DNA of 14,937 nucleotides from positions 1-14,937 of the forward strand of contig JACMMG010000042.1 of NCBI GenBank assembly GCA_014379165.1. Direction: 5' to 3'. The notes beneath the pieces are model-generated. The model worked only from the letters and a program-made list of their open reading frames with translations. It had not been told where the DNA came from and did not search any database. This DNA comes from Candidatus Parcubacteria bacterium (GTDB lineage: Bacteria; Patescibacteriota; Minisyncoccia; Phycocordibacterales; SBAW01). The translations under genes and the position numbers were made by a program. The stretch's first letter is position 1. Each line of letters starts with the position of its first letter. Of the stretch, positions 5,188 through 14,010 are shown piece by piece.

Positions 5188-5261
5188 TAAGGATAGTGGT
5201 TCGCCACAGGCTATTTTGGCCACCCGTCACCGCCGGCTATTGCGGCTTTGGGAGAAGAGCG

Positions 5262-5603
5262 ATGGAGATAAGCGAATTTTTGCTCCGCATTAACAATGCA
5301 GAGCGTCACTATCGGGAGGAACGGAAGAAGAGTTTCCGTCGTGAAAGGAATTCCATCGCCGAGGGGTCACTGCGATACGTCGGCCTCATCTCGGGCACTA
5401 TTCATCCGAAAACAGCACCCTCCTACTACGACGCTACCGATTGCCCGATGGCAGCGCTCGTCCGCCGTCTCGGCGACGAGAAGTGGTGGCAGAAGATGTT
5501 CCCCACCCGCCGGAGGATTATGTACACGCAGACCATGATGGAGGAGGCGTGGATACGGTTTAAGTCGCTCACCCGCGAACAACGTGGCCGCCGCGCCGCC
5601 TAG
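5262..5603 (+). CDS. Small basic protein, unknown (ORFan)
   Basis: A 113-aa protein beginning MEISEFLLRINNAERHYREE. It is rich in Arg and Lys, with a charged helical N-terminus (about 1-30), a middle part with YVGLISGTIHPKTAPSYYDA and a C-terminal helix with QTMMEEAWIRFKSLTREQRG. I see no signal peptide, membrane helix or known motif. ATG at 5262 is preceded by GGGAG (5250-5254) at 7 nt. The gene is monocistronic, between a perfect promoter and a strong terminator, and is GC-rich compared with nearby CPR-type genes. The charge suggests nucleic-acid binding, which is only a guess. Confidence 0.65.
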   Translation: MEISEFLLRINNAERHYREERKKSFRRERNSIAEGSLRYVGLISGTIHPKTAPSYYDATDCPMAALVRRLGDEKWWQKMFPTRRRIMYTQTMMEEAWIRFKSLTREQRGRRAA

Positions 5604-5626
5604 GCCGTTCGACAAGCACTAACCTG

Positions 5627-5659
5627 AAAAGGCCGCTTGGAGGACGGCCTTTTCTTTTT
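5627..5659 (+). terminator. Rho-independent terminator of the 113-aa ORF
   Basis: AAAAGGCCG (5627-5635) pairs with CGGCCTTTT (5645-5653), 9-nt loop, followed by CTTTTT. It lies 23 nt after the stop and also faces the end of clpB. Confidence 0.85.
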
Positions 5660-5675
5660 GCCTATTTACTTTTAT

Positions 5676-8375
5676 TTAAGAGACCTTCTCTTCGCCCAAT
5701 GCAGCGGCTGTAGGGATTTTCATTCCTTTTGCTCCCCTGCCCGTCTTTTTTATATCGAAGGTAAATTCATCTCCCTTCATGCCGACGGCAACGCTACCGC
5801 CTGAAAGTACGCCGCGCGAAACAATTGCACTTGCGACTTTGGTTAAGATTTTATCTTGTATGAGCCGGCGCAGCGGGCGCGCACCATAATGCGGGTTGTA
5901 GCCTTCTTTTGCTAAGTATTCGTATACCTCCGGAGCAATCGTAAGGGCAATGTCTTTACTTAAGAGACGCCCAATAACTTCGTTTACCTGAATCGTTACG
6001 ATATCGCGCACGGCTTCCGGAGAAAGAATATTAAAGATTATGATTTCGTCGATACGGTTAAGGAACTCGGGGCGGAAGTAATCTTTAAGTGCCGAACTTA
6101 CCTTTTCTTTTGCAACGACATAGTTGCGTGCGTCGGTACCGTCCATCGCAAAGCCGATTTGCTCCATGCGGTCAATGTATTGCGCGCCAATGTTGGAGGT
6201 CATGATGATTATGGTATTGCGGAAGTTCACGCGACGGCCTTTAGCGTCGGTTAGGTATCCGTTATCCAGAACTTGCAATAGAATGTTGAAGACTTCCGGG
6301 TGTGCCTTTTCAATTTCATCAAACAAAAGCACAGCATATGGGCGATGACGCACGAGTTCGGTAAGCGCTCCACCCTCTTCGTGGCCCACATAGCCTGGAG
6401 GAGCACCTATGATTTTGCTAACGGAATGCTTTTCCATATATTCGGACATATCCACCCGAATGAGCGCCTTATCGTCGTCAAACATAAACTCGGCAAGTGC
6501 GCGCGTAAGCTCTGTTTTGCCGACACCAGTTGGCCCCAAAAACATAAACGAGGCGATTGGTCGGTTCGGGTCGGAAATACCGGCACGCGAACGTTTAACC
6601 GCGTCGGCCACTTTACTGACAGCATCGTCTTGGCCCACAACGCGATGCTTGAGCTCTTCTTCGATGCGCGAGAGGCGTTCTGCCTCTTCTTCAAGCATTC
6701 GGGAAACTGGAATACCGGTCCAGCGGGAAACAACGCCCGCAATGTCAGCCTCGGCAATTTCTTCTTTAAGCAAGCGTCGTGAGCTTTGAAGTTTTTTCAG
6801 GCGCTTCTGCTTTTGCTCAAGTTCGCGCTCAAGAGATGGGATTTCCCCATAGCGGATTTCTGCCGCGCGCGAAAGATCAACCGATGCTTCCGCTCCTTCT
6901 GCCTCAATGCGTAGGCTTTCTAATTCTTTTTTTATTGATTTAATATCTCCAAGAATTTGCTTTTCGTTCTTCCAGCGCATTTCTAGCTCGCTTGTTTTTT
7001 CGCGAAGCTCAGCGATTTCGCGCTCGATATCTTTGACGCGCACTTTAGCAGTGCGTGTGCCGTCTTCACCCTCAGCTTCTTTGCGAAGCGCTTCTTTTTC
7101 TACTTCAAGACGCATGATACGGCGGTGGGCATCTTCAAGAATTGGCGGCTTATTTTCTAGGCTGATGCGCAAGCTTGAAGCTGCTTCATCGATGAGGTCT
7201 ATCGCCTTATCTGGCAAAAAGCGGTCTGGGATATAGCGGGCGCTCAGTTGTACTGCGGCAACAAGCGAGTCGTCAGTAATATGCACGCCGTGGAAGAGCT
7301 CATATTTTTCTTTAAGACCGCGCAATATGGCAACTGCATCGTCAAGCGAAGGCTCAAGCACGTGTACTGGCTGGAAGCGGCGTTGGAATGCCGGGTCGCG
7401 TTCAATGTGTTTTTGATATTCCTTAAGCGTTGTGGCACCGATAACGTGCAAGTCGCCACGCGAAAGTGCAGGCTTCAACATGTTAGAAGCATCCATTGCA
7501 CCTTCTGCAGCGCCAGCACCTATCATGGTATGAATTTCGTCAACAAAGAGAATTATTTTTCCTTCTGAGCGCTCTATTTCTTTTACTATCGCTTTGAGTC
7601 GCTCTTCAAATTCGCCGCGGTATTTAGTGCCAGCAATAAGAGAACCTAAGTCGAGCGATACGAGGTCTTTGTCGCGAAGGCTGTCGGGCACGTCGCCGGT
7701 TGCGATGCGTGCGGCAAGACCTTCTGCAATGGCGGTTTTTCCAACACCCGCTTCGCCGATAAGAATTGGATTGTTTTTTGTGCGGCGGGAAAGAATCTGG
7801 ATCACACGCTGAATTTCTAGGTCGCGGCCGATAACCGGATCGAGCTTATTTTCAAGCGCGGCTTTTGTAAGCGAGCGAGTATATTTGGTAAGTGCGCGAA
7901 ATTTCTTGCCTTCGGTTGGTGCCGTTTTTGCCGCACGCAGGTCGGTTAGTGTGCGGGCAACGCCTTCACGTGTCACACGGAAGCGTGCAAGCATATCGCG
8001 CGCAGAACCAGCAACGTCGATAAGTGCGATAAAAAGATGTTCGGTTGAAACGAACTCATCGTGAAGTTCGGTTGCGATTTTTGCCGAACGCTCAAGCGCT
8101 TGTACGAGGTCTGGTGTTAAGTAAAGCTGATATGAAGGAGAAAGGACTGAACTTCCCGGAGTGCCTTCGAGTGCCTCAAGTACGGTGTCGGTAAGCAAGA
8201 TAACATCTACTTCAAGCTTTTCTAAAACCGAAGTAACCACACTCTCCTCTTGCAAAAGAAGTGCGCCCAAAAGATGCATCGGGGAAACCTGGTTTTGGCC
8301 GCGTTCAACAGCCAGCTCGTGCGCTCGGCGAACTGCTTCTTTTGCTTTCGTTGTGAAGTGGTTAAATGGTGGCAT
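5676..8375 (-). CDS. clpB: ATP-dependent disaggregase ClpB
   Basis: A hexameric AAA+ chaperone that threads aggregated proteins through its pore, normally with DnaK. The 899-aa product has the N-terminal Clp repeat domain (1-145), first AAA module with Walker A GEAGVGKT (207-214), pore loop KYRG (251-254), Walker B ILFVDE (275-280) and arginine fingers RRF (332-334). A coiled-coil middle domain (about 405-530) marks it as ClpB and not ClpA/ClpC. The second AAA module has Walker A GPTGVGKT (614-621), GYVG (661-664) and Walker B VLLFDE (682-687), followed by the C-terminal D2 small domain. It is slightly longer than the usual 860 or so residues because of a Lys/Gly-rich tail after about 875. 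It starts 24 bp after the HtrA-like gene and is probably cotranscribed, but TATACT (8382-8387), 6 nt before ATG, may give a leaderless mRNA. No CIRCE-type repeat is seen. Confidence 0.96.
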   Translation of the reverse strand: MPPFNHFTTKAKEAVRRAHELAVERGQNQVSPMHLLGALLLQEESVVTSVLEKLEVDVILLTDTVLEALEGTPGSSVLSPSYQLYLTPDLVQALERSAKIATELHDEFVSTEHLFIALIDVAGSARDMLARFRVTREGVARTLTDLRAAKTAPTEGKKFRALTKYTRSLTKAALENKLDPVIGRDLEIQRVIQILSRRTKNNPILIGEAGVGKTAIAEGLAARIATGDVPDSLRDKDLVSLDLGSLIAGTKYRGEFEERLKAIVKEIERSEGKIILFVDEIHTMIGAGAAEGAMDASNMLKPALSRGDLHVIGATTLKEYQKHIERDPAFQRRFQPVHVLEPSLDDAVAILRGLKEKYELFHGVHITDDSLVAAVQLSARYIPDRFLPDKAIDLIDEAASSLRISLENKPPILEDAHRRIMRLEVEKEALRKEAEGEDGTRTAKVRVKDIEREIAELREKTSELEMRWKNEKQILGDIKSIKKELESLRIEAEGAEASVDLSRAAEIRYGEIPSLERELEQKQKRLKKLQSSRRLLKEEIAEADIAGVVSRWTGIPVSRMLEEEAERLSRIEEELKHRVVGQDDAVSKVADAVKRSRAGISDPNRPIASFMFLGPTGVGKTELTRALAEFMFDDDKALIRVDMSEYMEKHSVSKIIGAPPGYVGHEEGGALTELVRHRPYAVLLFDEIEKAHPEVFNILLQVLDNGYLTDAKGRRVNFRNTIIIMTSNIGAQYIDRMEQIGFAMDGTDARNYVVAKEKVSSALKDYFRPEFLNRIDEIIIFNILSPEAVRDIVTIQVNEVIGRLLSKDIALTIAPEVYEYLAKEGYNPHYGARPLRRLIQDKILTKVASAIVSRGVLSGGSVAVGMKGDEFTFDIKKTGRGAKGMKIPTAAALGEEKVS

Positions 8376-8381
8376 AGCTTT

Positions 8382-8387
8382 AGTATA
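8382..8387 (-). promoter_or_regulatory. -10 box of clpB, near-leaderless
   Basis: TATACT on the complement lies 6 nt upstream of the clpB ATG, inside the 24-bp gap to the upstream gene. There is no SD and no convincing -35. Confidence 0.4.
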
Positions 8388-8399
8388 AACCTAAGAATT

Positions 8400-9185
8400 T
8401 TAAACTTCCGGTGCTGTACTTATAGGTGCGCTATATTCATTTCCTCCGGCCGTGAGCGATTGTGATGTAACGATACCGATAACTTCACCAAAAAGCGTCA
8501 TAAGAACCGCTCCTGGCATTACTGCACCCACGCTCGCTTGCACAGTATGTGCCGTGTTTCCACTAGAAGATGACGGGAGCATCGCGATAACGCCGCTTCC
8601 AACGGTATCTGAGCCCACCCCATCTATACGGATAACCGACTGACCGAGTGCAAGCTTAGCCGGGTCAACAAATGTAACGGGAGCAAAACCGGTTGAAGTG
8701 CCTATTGCTACCATCCCTGTGACGAGTGTGGAGTTTCCTTCTGACGGGTCAATTGTAATTGCCACACGCTCACCTGAGACAAGAATTGCATCAAACTGCC
8801 GCACGCCCGATGCAGCAAGTGCTGCTCGGTCGGTTATAGCAACCCCACTTGTATTAAGAAGTATGCCGCGCGCCAACAGGGTGTTTGCCCCTTTTGCAGT
8901 AATACGAATGATTCCCTTTTGCACCTGGGCGATCGACTGCGCTGCCAAGTCGTCGTCTTTAACGACAACGGTTTTTTCGGTGACCGTCGCCGTTGCCGCA
9001 CCCTGGCTTGCAGGCACAACTTTTTCAACCGTATGTTCGACTATTTGATTGACCACGCGCGTAACGCCAGGCGGCGCCTGGTCCATAAGAGAGACCGTTA
9101 CTATCCCTGTTGCGATCGAGGTAACAAAAGAGACAAGAAGGGTTAGTAGGACGATCTGATGCTTTGTCAGATGCTCAAGATCCAT
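8400..9185 (-). CDS. Membrane-anchored trypsin/HtrA-like protein, probably inactive
   Basis: The 261-aa product has a signal anchor at about residues 10-32, a short coiled linker (40-75) and a chymotrypsin-like double barrel (about 80-250). The fold is recognised from GILLNTSGVAITDRAAL (107-123), which matches the HtrA stretch that ends in TN.HV, and LFGEVIGIVTSQ (231-242), which matches the segment after the catalytic GNSGGPL. Key residues are missing: the His site reads TDRA and the Ser site reads MPGA (Pro224 in place of Ser). No PDZ domain follows. It is best read as a pseudoprotease, perhaps sensing or binding envelope proteins. It sits upstream of clpB on the same strand. No SD is seen; TATAAT lies 10 nt before ATG. 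Confidence 0.75.
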   Translation of the reverse strand: MDLEHLTKHQIVLLTLLVSFVTSIATGIVTVSLMDQAPPGVTRVVNQIVEHTVEKVVPASQGAATATVTEKTVVVKDDDLAAQSIAQVQKGIIRITAKGANTLLARGILLNTSGVAITDRAALAASGVRQFDAILVSGERVAITIDPSEGNSTLVTGMVAIGTSTGFAPVTFVDPAKLALGQSVIRIDGVGSDTVGSGVIAMLPSSSSGNTAHTVQASVGAVMPGAVLMTLFGEVIGIVTSQSLTAGGNEYSAPISTAPEV

Positions 9186-9195
9186 ACGTTTCTAT

Positions 9196-9201
9196 ATTAT
9201 A
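9196..9201 (-). promoter_or_regulatory. -10 box of the HtrA-like gene, next to the glmS terminator
   Basis: A perfect TATAAT on the complement is 10 nt before the ATG at 9185. Any -35 would fall within the glmS terminator (candidate TTGCTC, 17 nt upstream), so terminator and promoter overlap. Confidence 0.55.
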
Positions 9202-9206
9202 CAAAG

Positions 9207-9251
9207 AAAAAGCCGCCGGAGCAAATACACGAATGTACCTGCGCCGGCGAC
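9207..9251 (-). terminator. Rho-independent terminator of glmS
   Basis: In the minus direction GTCGCCGG/CCGGCGGC (8 bp), one mismatch, then GCAGGTACA/TGTATTTGC (9 bp) close on a TTCG tetraloop and are followed by TTTTT. It starts about 30 nt after the glmS stop. Confidence 0.9.
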
Positions 9252-9281
9252 AGTATATTGGGGCAAAATCGGTCACTCAAC

Positions 9282-11117
9282 TTAGGAAACCGTAACCGAC
9301 TTAGCCAAGTTCCGCGGCTTGTCTACGTTCCGTTTCAACATGACGGCGGCCCAATAGGACAACACCTGCATGAGAATGGTCTGCAGAACTGCGGCATGCA
9401 ATGGGTCGTGCTTCGGAAGATAGATCACCCTGATGTTCTTGGACGCAACGAGGTTGCTCGCCTTGTCCGTGATCACGTAGAGCTTTCCACCCCGGGCATT
9501 CACCTCTTTCATGCCCAAGACCGTATCCCGCAGGAACTCCTCACTCGGAGCTGACACCACCACCGGGAACCGCTTGTTGACGAGCGCCAGCGAACCGTGC
9601 TTGAGCTCCCCTGCTGCCAACGCTTCCGCGTGGATGTAGGAGATTTCCTTGAGCTTGAGAGCGCCTTCTTGGGCCACGGGATAAAAGGACCCCATGCCCA
9701 AGAACAAGGCGCTCCTTCTGCGCACGATGCACCGAGCCCACGCCTGAACTTCTGGCTCAAGCGCAAGCGTCCGCCGGGCGGCCAACGGCAGCTTTCGGAG
9801 CGACTCCAACGCCGAAGTTTCATCGGTGCGGGAAAGCCGCTTTTTCACCTTGGCAATCGTGTAGGCCAAGATGATGAGCGCCGCGAGCTGAGCGGTGAAT
9901 GCCTTAGTCGAAGCTACGCCCACCTCCATCCCCGCCTGGGTGTAGAAGATGAGCGAAGACGCACGCGGAATCGAGCTTTCGGGCACATTGCAGATGGCGA
10001 GCACATATTTGTGACCCGCCGCTCGCGCCCGTTTGATCGCCTCCTTCGTATCATGCGTCTCACCCGACTGGGATATAACCACGACCAGTTCATGCGGACT
10101 CGCCGACAATATCGGATGATACTGCGTAGCGATCTCCACGCGCACAGGCACCTCTGCAACAGATTCGATCCTACGCTTCATCACACAGCCGGCGTTGTAG
10201 CTGGTGCCGCATGCAATGATGAGGATACTGTCGAGACGACCGAAGATCTTGCGAGCTCGCTTGCCGAAAAGCGTTGGCGAAAAGCCCCGCTGCAGCACCG
10301 GTTGGATGGTGTTGCGGAGAGCCTGAGGCTGCTGGTGGATCTCCTTCTGCATGAAGTGGCTGTAGCGCCCCTTGTTCAGAGCGCCCAACGACTCCAACGA
10401 GACGTAGATCTTGCGATTCACCCGCCTGCCACGCTGATTGAAGATGAGAACCTCCTCCGGCGTAACTTCCGCAACATCACCTTCCACGAGGTAAATAATG
10501 TTGCGAGTGAGCGCGATGATACCTCGTGCATCAGACGAGACGATGTTGAACCCGTCGCCTAGGCCGATGAGGAGCGGTGGATTGTTCCTCGCAGCGACCA
10601 AGACTTGGGGTTCCATCGCAGACGCCAGAAGAATAGCGTAGTCGCCTTCCAGGTCCTTGATCGCCAACTGCACCGCTCGTCGCAGATTGCCGATCTTCTG
10701 ATAGTAGTAGTGGACGAGGTGAGCGATAGCTTCCGTGTCGGTTTCGGAAAGGAAGACATAGCCCATCCCCTTCAGCCAAGTTCGCAGCCTGTCGGCGTTC
10801 GTGAGATTGCCGTTATGAACGACTGCGACGTGACCGGAGAAATGCGGGTGTGCATTCCTGTCAGTCACCATTCCCTGCGTTGCCCAACGCGTATGGCCGA
10901 GCACTAGACACGACAACCATCGTGTCTTGCTCAACGCACTTTTCAGCACCGCGCTGTCACCAACACGCTTGAGCCACACCCATTTTCCGTTCACCAGAGC
11001 TGCAACCCCGCACGAGTCGTACCCACGATAATCGAGGTACGCCAGCGCGGCAACAACCCACTGAACGATTTTCCAGCGGAAACTTCTTCTTGCCGTGATG
11101 CCTTGAATACCGCACAT
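9282..11117 (-). CDS. glmS: Glutamine--fructose-6-phosphate aminotransferase (isomerizing)
   Basis: Makes glucosamine-6-phosphate from fructose-6-phosphate and glutamine, the first step to UDP-GlcNAc and peptidoglycan. The 611-aa length is typical. The catalytic Cys2 (MCGIQGI) opens a class II glutaminase domain with YRGYDSCG, GHTRWATQG and NAHPHF, and HNGNLTNA near residue 100. Two SIS domains follow, the first with IACGTSYNAG, SQSGETHDT and AGMEVGVASTKAFTAQL, the second with EGALKLKEISYIHAEA and GELKHG. The end, KPRNLAKSVTVS, holds the conserved catalytic Lys of the C-terminal loop. GAGGT (11122-11126) is the SD, 4 nt from ATG. The gene is GC-richer than its neighbours. It follows the cysteine desulfurase by 85 bp. 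Confidence 0.97.
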   Translation of the reverse strand: MCGIQGITARRSFRWKIVQWVVAALAYLDYRGYDSCGVAALVNGKWVWLKRVGDSAVLKSALSKTRWLSCLVLGHTRWATQGMVTDRNAHPHFSGHVAVVHNGNLTNADRLRTWLKGMGYVFLSETDTEAIAHLVHYYYQKIGNLRRAVQLAIKDLEGDYAILLASAMEPQVLVAARNNPPLLIGLGDGFNIVSSDARGIIALTRNIIYLVEGDVAEVTPEEVLIFNQRGRRVNRKIYVSLESLGALNKGRYSHFMQKEIHQQPQALRNTIQPVLQRGFSPTLFGKRARKIFGRLDSILIIACGTSYNAGCVMKRRIESVAEVPVRVEIATQYHPILSASPHELVVVISQSGETHDTKEAIKRARAAGHKYVLAICNVPESSIPRASSLIFYTQAGMEVGVASTKAFTAQLAALIILAYTIAKVKKRLSRTDETSALESLRKLPLAARRTLALEPEVQAWARCIVRRRSALFLGMGSFYPVAQEGALKLKEISYIHAEALAAGELKHGSLALVNKRFPVVVSAPSEEFLRDTVLGMKEVNARGGKLYVITDKASNLVASKNIRVIYLPKHDPLHAAVLQTILMQVLSYWAAVMLKRNVDKPRNLAKSVTVS

Positions 11118-11202
11118 AATGACCTCACGCGGTTAGTTGTGGGAGTTACCCTGAAAAGATCTTCCTGTTGGTTAGAACAGGCCCAGGGTTCTGAAAGCTA
11201 CA
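11118..11202 (-). promoter_or_regulatory. Structured leader between the cysteine desulfurase gene and glmS
   Basis: On the minus strand ACCCTG and CAGGGT can pair around an inner hairpin CCTGTT/AACAGG (11164-11181, 6-nt loop). No clear promoter or T-tract is seen. It does not look like the glmS ribozyme. Confidence 0.3.
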
Positions 11203-12360
11203 TTACTCTGCGCGATAGCGCTTGGCAACGTCTGCCAGCGTTTGGGCAATTTGTTTAGCGTCGGAAGTGGTGGCGTCAGGTAAAAGGGTTATACGAAGGG
11301 CTGTTTTAGCTTGTGCGGGGGTAGAGCCAATTGCCAAGAGGACATAGGAGAGTTCTTCGTCCTCGATACTACATGCCGAGCGGGTTGAGATGGCGACTCC
11401 TTCCCTGTCCATAGCAATAACTGCCATCTGACCGTCGAGGTTCGGTATAGAAATATTTATATTATTTGCTACTCGGTCATCTCCCTTTGCACCATTAAGC
11501 ACAACATTCGGAATCAATTTTTTAATTTCTTCTATCAAAAAATTGCGCACGGCTCCAGTTTTTTCTGTCTGCTGTAACGCATTTTCAGCCGCCATTGAAA
11601 GTGCCCCAGCAAACGCGCTCGCAAGAATTGGGTTTTCGGTCCCGCTGCGAAGACCCTTTTCCTGCCCTCCGCCTAAAATAATCGGTTCAATTTGTGTTCC
11701 TCTTTTTATATAGAGCGCGCCAATGCTCTTTGGCCCTAAAACTTTTTGCGCGTCGAGTGTGAGCATGTCGACGCCGAGACTTTCGACCCGAAGCGGCATC
11801 CATAGCGGCGCCTGCGACGCGTCTGTGTGAAAATAGATTTGAGAATTAAATTGTTTTTTTGCGTGTCTTATCTCTTTCGCGATCTCTTTTATATTTTGTA
11901 TCGTCCCGATTTCACTGTTTATCATCTGCACGCAGATCAAGACTGTGTGCTGCGTGATCGATTCGCGCAAAGTTTTTATATCAATCTTTCCTTCGCTATC
12001 TACCGCCAGCTCGGTTACTACCAAACCGTCATGCACAAGCGCGCGCAAAGGCTCGAGGACTGAGGGATGCTCTATTGCTGTCGTGATCGCATGCACTGCG
12101 CCAGCGGGCGACTCTCCGCTGCGAAGCACCTTTCGCAGCGAACCAAAAATAGCGAGATTGTTTGCTTCAGTACCGCTTCCGGTAAAAATAATTTCATCAG
12201 CATGTGCACCAATGCTCGCTGCAATTCGTTCGCGAGCAGCCTCAAGCTCCTCTTTTGCAGCAGCACCTTCGCGGTGGAGCGAGCCCGGGTTCCCGTAGCC
12301 CGCCGCTGCATCGGCAAATATTCGTCTATTATTTTTGTCGCCAAAGGGCCAAAACTTCAT
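11203..12360 (-). CDS. Cysteine desulfurase (NifS/IscS family)
   Basis: A PLP enzyme that takes sulfur from cysteine for Fe-S clusters or tRNA thiolation. The 385-aa product has TGSGTEANNLA (60-70), the stacking His98 (EHPS), HTDASQ (178-183, PLP-binding Asp180 and Gln183), the Schiff-base Lys206 in LDAQKVLGPKSIG and the catalytic Cys330 in STRSACSIEDEE. A Gln precedes Lys206 where most homologues have His. The N-terminus reads FADAAAGYGNPGSLH, so the segment of about 20 residues that usually separates the DNAA strand from the GNPSS.H motif is absent in frame. The start at 12360 has no SD and lies 28 bp from the divergent infB. Fe-S partner genes are not in the window, so the choice between NifS, IscS and SufS is open. 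Confidence 0.92.
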   Translation of the reverse strand: MKFWPFGDKNNRRIFADAAAGYGNPGSLHREGAAAKEELEAARERIAASIGAHADEIIFTGSGTEANNLAIFGSLRKVLRSGESPAGAVHAITTAIEHPSVLEPLRALVHDGLVVTELAVDSEGKIDIKTLRESITQHTVLICVQMINSEIGTIQNIKEIAKEIRHAKKQFNSQIYFHTDASQAPLWMPLRVESLGVDMLTLDAQKVLGPKSIGALYIKRGTQIEPIILGGGQEKGLRSGTENPILASAFAGALSMAAENALQQTEKTGAVRNFLIEEIKKLIPNVVLNGAKGDDRVANNINISIPNLDGQMAVIAMDREGVAISTRSACSIEDEELSYVLLAIGSTPAQAKTALRITLLPDATTSDAKQIAQTLADVAKRYRAE

Positions 12361-12388
12361 ATATGTGGTATATACTTCACTCTAACGT
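12361..12388. promoter_or_regulatory. 28-bp divergent promoter of the cysteine desulfurase gene and infB
   Basis: The gap holds the palindrome GTATATAC (12368-12375). Rightward, TATACT (12371-12376) is 12 nt before the infB ATG. Leftward, TATATA (12369-12374) is 8 nt before the ATG at 12360. Neither start has an SD, so both mRNAs would be leaderless or nearly so. Confidence 0.5.
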
Positions 12389-13933
12389 ATGAGCGAGCAA
12401 TTGCCCAAAACGGGGGCCCGGCCCCCTATTGTTGCTATCGTAGGACACATCGACCACGGAAAGTCGACGCTTCTTGACTATATCCGCAAAGCTAACGTTG
12501 TAGAGGGTGAGGCGGGCGGCATTACCCAACATCTTTCAGCCTACGAAGCTACGCACAAAAATTCAACCGGCGAGCATCGCATTACTTTCCTCGATACACC
12601 CGGACATGAAGCATTTAAAGCAATGCGTTCACGTGGACTTGAGGTTGCTGACGTAGCAATTTTGGTTGTCTCAAGCGAAGACGGTGTTAAACCGCAAACA
12701 CTCGAAGCATTGAAGCTCATTGCGGGCGTAGAGATCCCCTACATAGTCGCTCTTACAAAAATAGACAAAGAAGGCGCCAATATTGAAAAAGCAAAATCGT
12801 CGCTTCTTGAAAATGGTGTATACCTCGAGGGACTTGGTGGCGACATACCCTATATCGGCGTTTCCGGCAAAACTGGAGAGGGTATTCCGGAGCTTCTTGA
12901 TCTTATTTTGCTTGCGGCGGAGCTTGAAGGAATTACATCCGACCCACTTGCTCCTGGCGAAGGTGTCGTCATTGAAGCGCACGTTGATAATCGTCGCGGT
13001 AATACCGCAACATTAATTGTCCTTAACGGTGCCGTGGAAAGCGGTGAATATATTATTTCAGGCCAAGCGCTTGCACCCGTGCGCATCATGGAAAACTTTC
13101 TTGGCAAATCAATAAAAGAAGCACACGCCGGAAGCCCAATACGCATCATCGGATTTTCTTCTTCGCCGGCAGTGGGTGCTAGGTGGAGAGCGGTTGAAAC
13201 AAAAAAAGAAGCAGAAGCGGATGCACTTGAATTTGCACAAGCAAACCGCCCAAAAATCCCTGAGCCAGTAGCTCCCTCAGCACCTTTGGAAGAAGGAGTA
13301 GAACCTGAAGAAGAAAAAATCCATGTAATCCTTCCACTTGTCATAAAGACTGACGTTGCAGGAACTGGCGAAGCAATATTGCATGAATTAGAAAAACTGC
13401 CGCAAGACCCGCGCCTTGAGGTACGTATTGTATTGCGGACGGTGGGCCCAGTTTCAGAGGGCGACGTAAAACTTGCAGGTAGCGGCAAGACACCGGGGCT
13501 TGTTGTTGGATTCAATGTCAAAATTACGGGCGAAGCGCGCGACTTGGCTGAACGTCTTAATGTTGAAATCGGAACGTTCGATATCATTTATAAAATCGCT
13601 GAGTGGCTGAAAGCAGAACTCGATAAGCGTCAGCCGCGCGAAAGCCAAGAAGAAAGCACTGGCCGTGCCAAAGTTCTAAAAGTTTTTAGCACCACAAAAG
13701 GCAAAATTGTTTTAGGCGGTCGCGTAGAAGAAGGTACGCTTGCTCAGGGAGAAGAGGTAAAAATAATGCGCCGGGACTTGGAAATAGGTCGCGGTACTAT
13801 CGTTTCGCTTCAATCACAAAAAAATGTAATCAAAAAAGTTGAAAGCGGAAAAGAATTTGGCGCGCAATTAAAAACTTCTTCAGAGCCAGCTGCGGGCGAT
13901 ACGTTAGAAGCGTTTACTATGGTACTGAAGTAG
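12389..13933 (+). CDS. infB: Translation initiation factor IF-2 (minimal form)
   Basis: A GTPase that brings initiator fMet-tRNA to the 30S subunit and promotes 50S joining. The 514-aa product has G1 GHIDHGKST (19-27), switch [10 protein letters not shown] (43-52), G3 DTPGH (69-73) and G4 TKID (123-126) in place of the usual NKID. Domain II (from about 185), domain III (about 310-405) and the C-terminal fMet-tRNA-binding domain (about 420-514, with [12 protein letters not shown]) follow. The long N-terminal domains of E. coli IF-2 are absent, as is common in CPR. The start lies 12 nt after a TATACT box and lacks an SD. rbfA follows on the same strand 77 bp downstream. Confidence 0.96.
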   Translation: MSEQLPKTGARPPIVAIVGHIDHGKSTLLDYIRKANVVEGEAGGITQHLSAYEATHKNSTGEHRITFLDTPGHEAFKAMRSRGLEVADVAILVVSSEDGVKPQTLEALKLIAGVEIPYIVALTKIDKEGANIEKAKSSLLENGVYLEGLGGDIPYIGVSGKTGEGIPELLDLILLAAELEGITSDPLAPGEGVVIEAHVDNRRGNTATLIVLNGAVESGEYIISGQALAPVRIMENFLGKSIKEAHAGSPIRIIGFSSSPAVGARWRAVETKKEAEADALEFAQANRPKIPEPVAPSAPLEEGVEPEEEKIHVILPLVIKTDVAGTGEAILHELEKLPQDPRLEVRIVLRTVGPVSEGDVKLAGSGKTPGLVVGFNVKITGEARDLAERLNVEIGTFDIIYKIAEWLKAELDKRQPRESQEESTGRAKVLKVFSTTKGKIVLGGRVEEGTLAQGEEVKIMRRDLEIGRGTIVSLQSQKNVIKKVESGKEFGAQLKTSSEPAAGDTLEAFTMVLK

Positions 13934-14010
13934 CTATAGAAAGCATCACTTTATAGTCGTCGTTCGTTCGGAATTAAAAATAAATTTTATTTCACTCACT
14001 TCACTAGACT

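Noticed and set aside
11118..11202. glmS ribozyme or GlcN6P-responsive leader
   Set aside because: The 85-nt gap is too short for the known ribozyme and its core sequence is not seen; only simple hairpins are present.
12290..12360. Frameshift at the start of the cysteine desulfurase gene
   Set aside because: The frame is continuous through both flanking motifs; the missing segment is an in-frame deletion.
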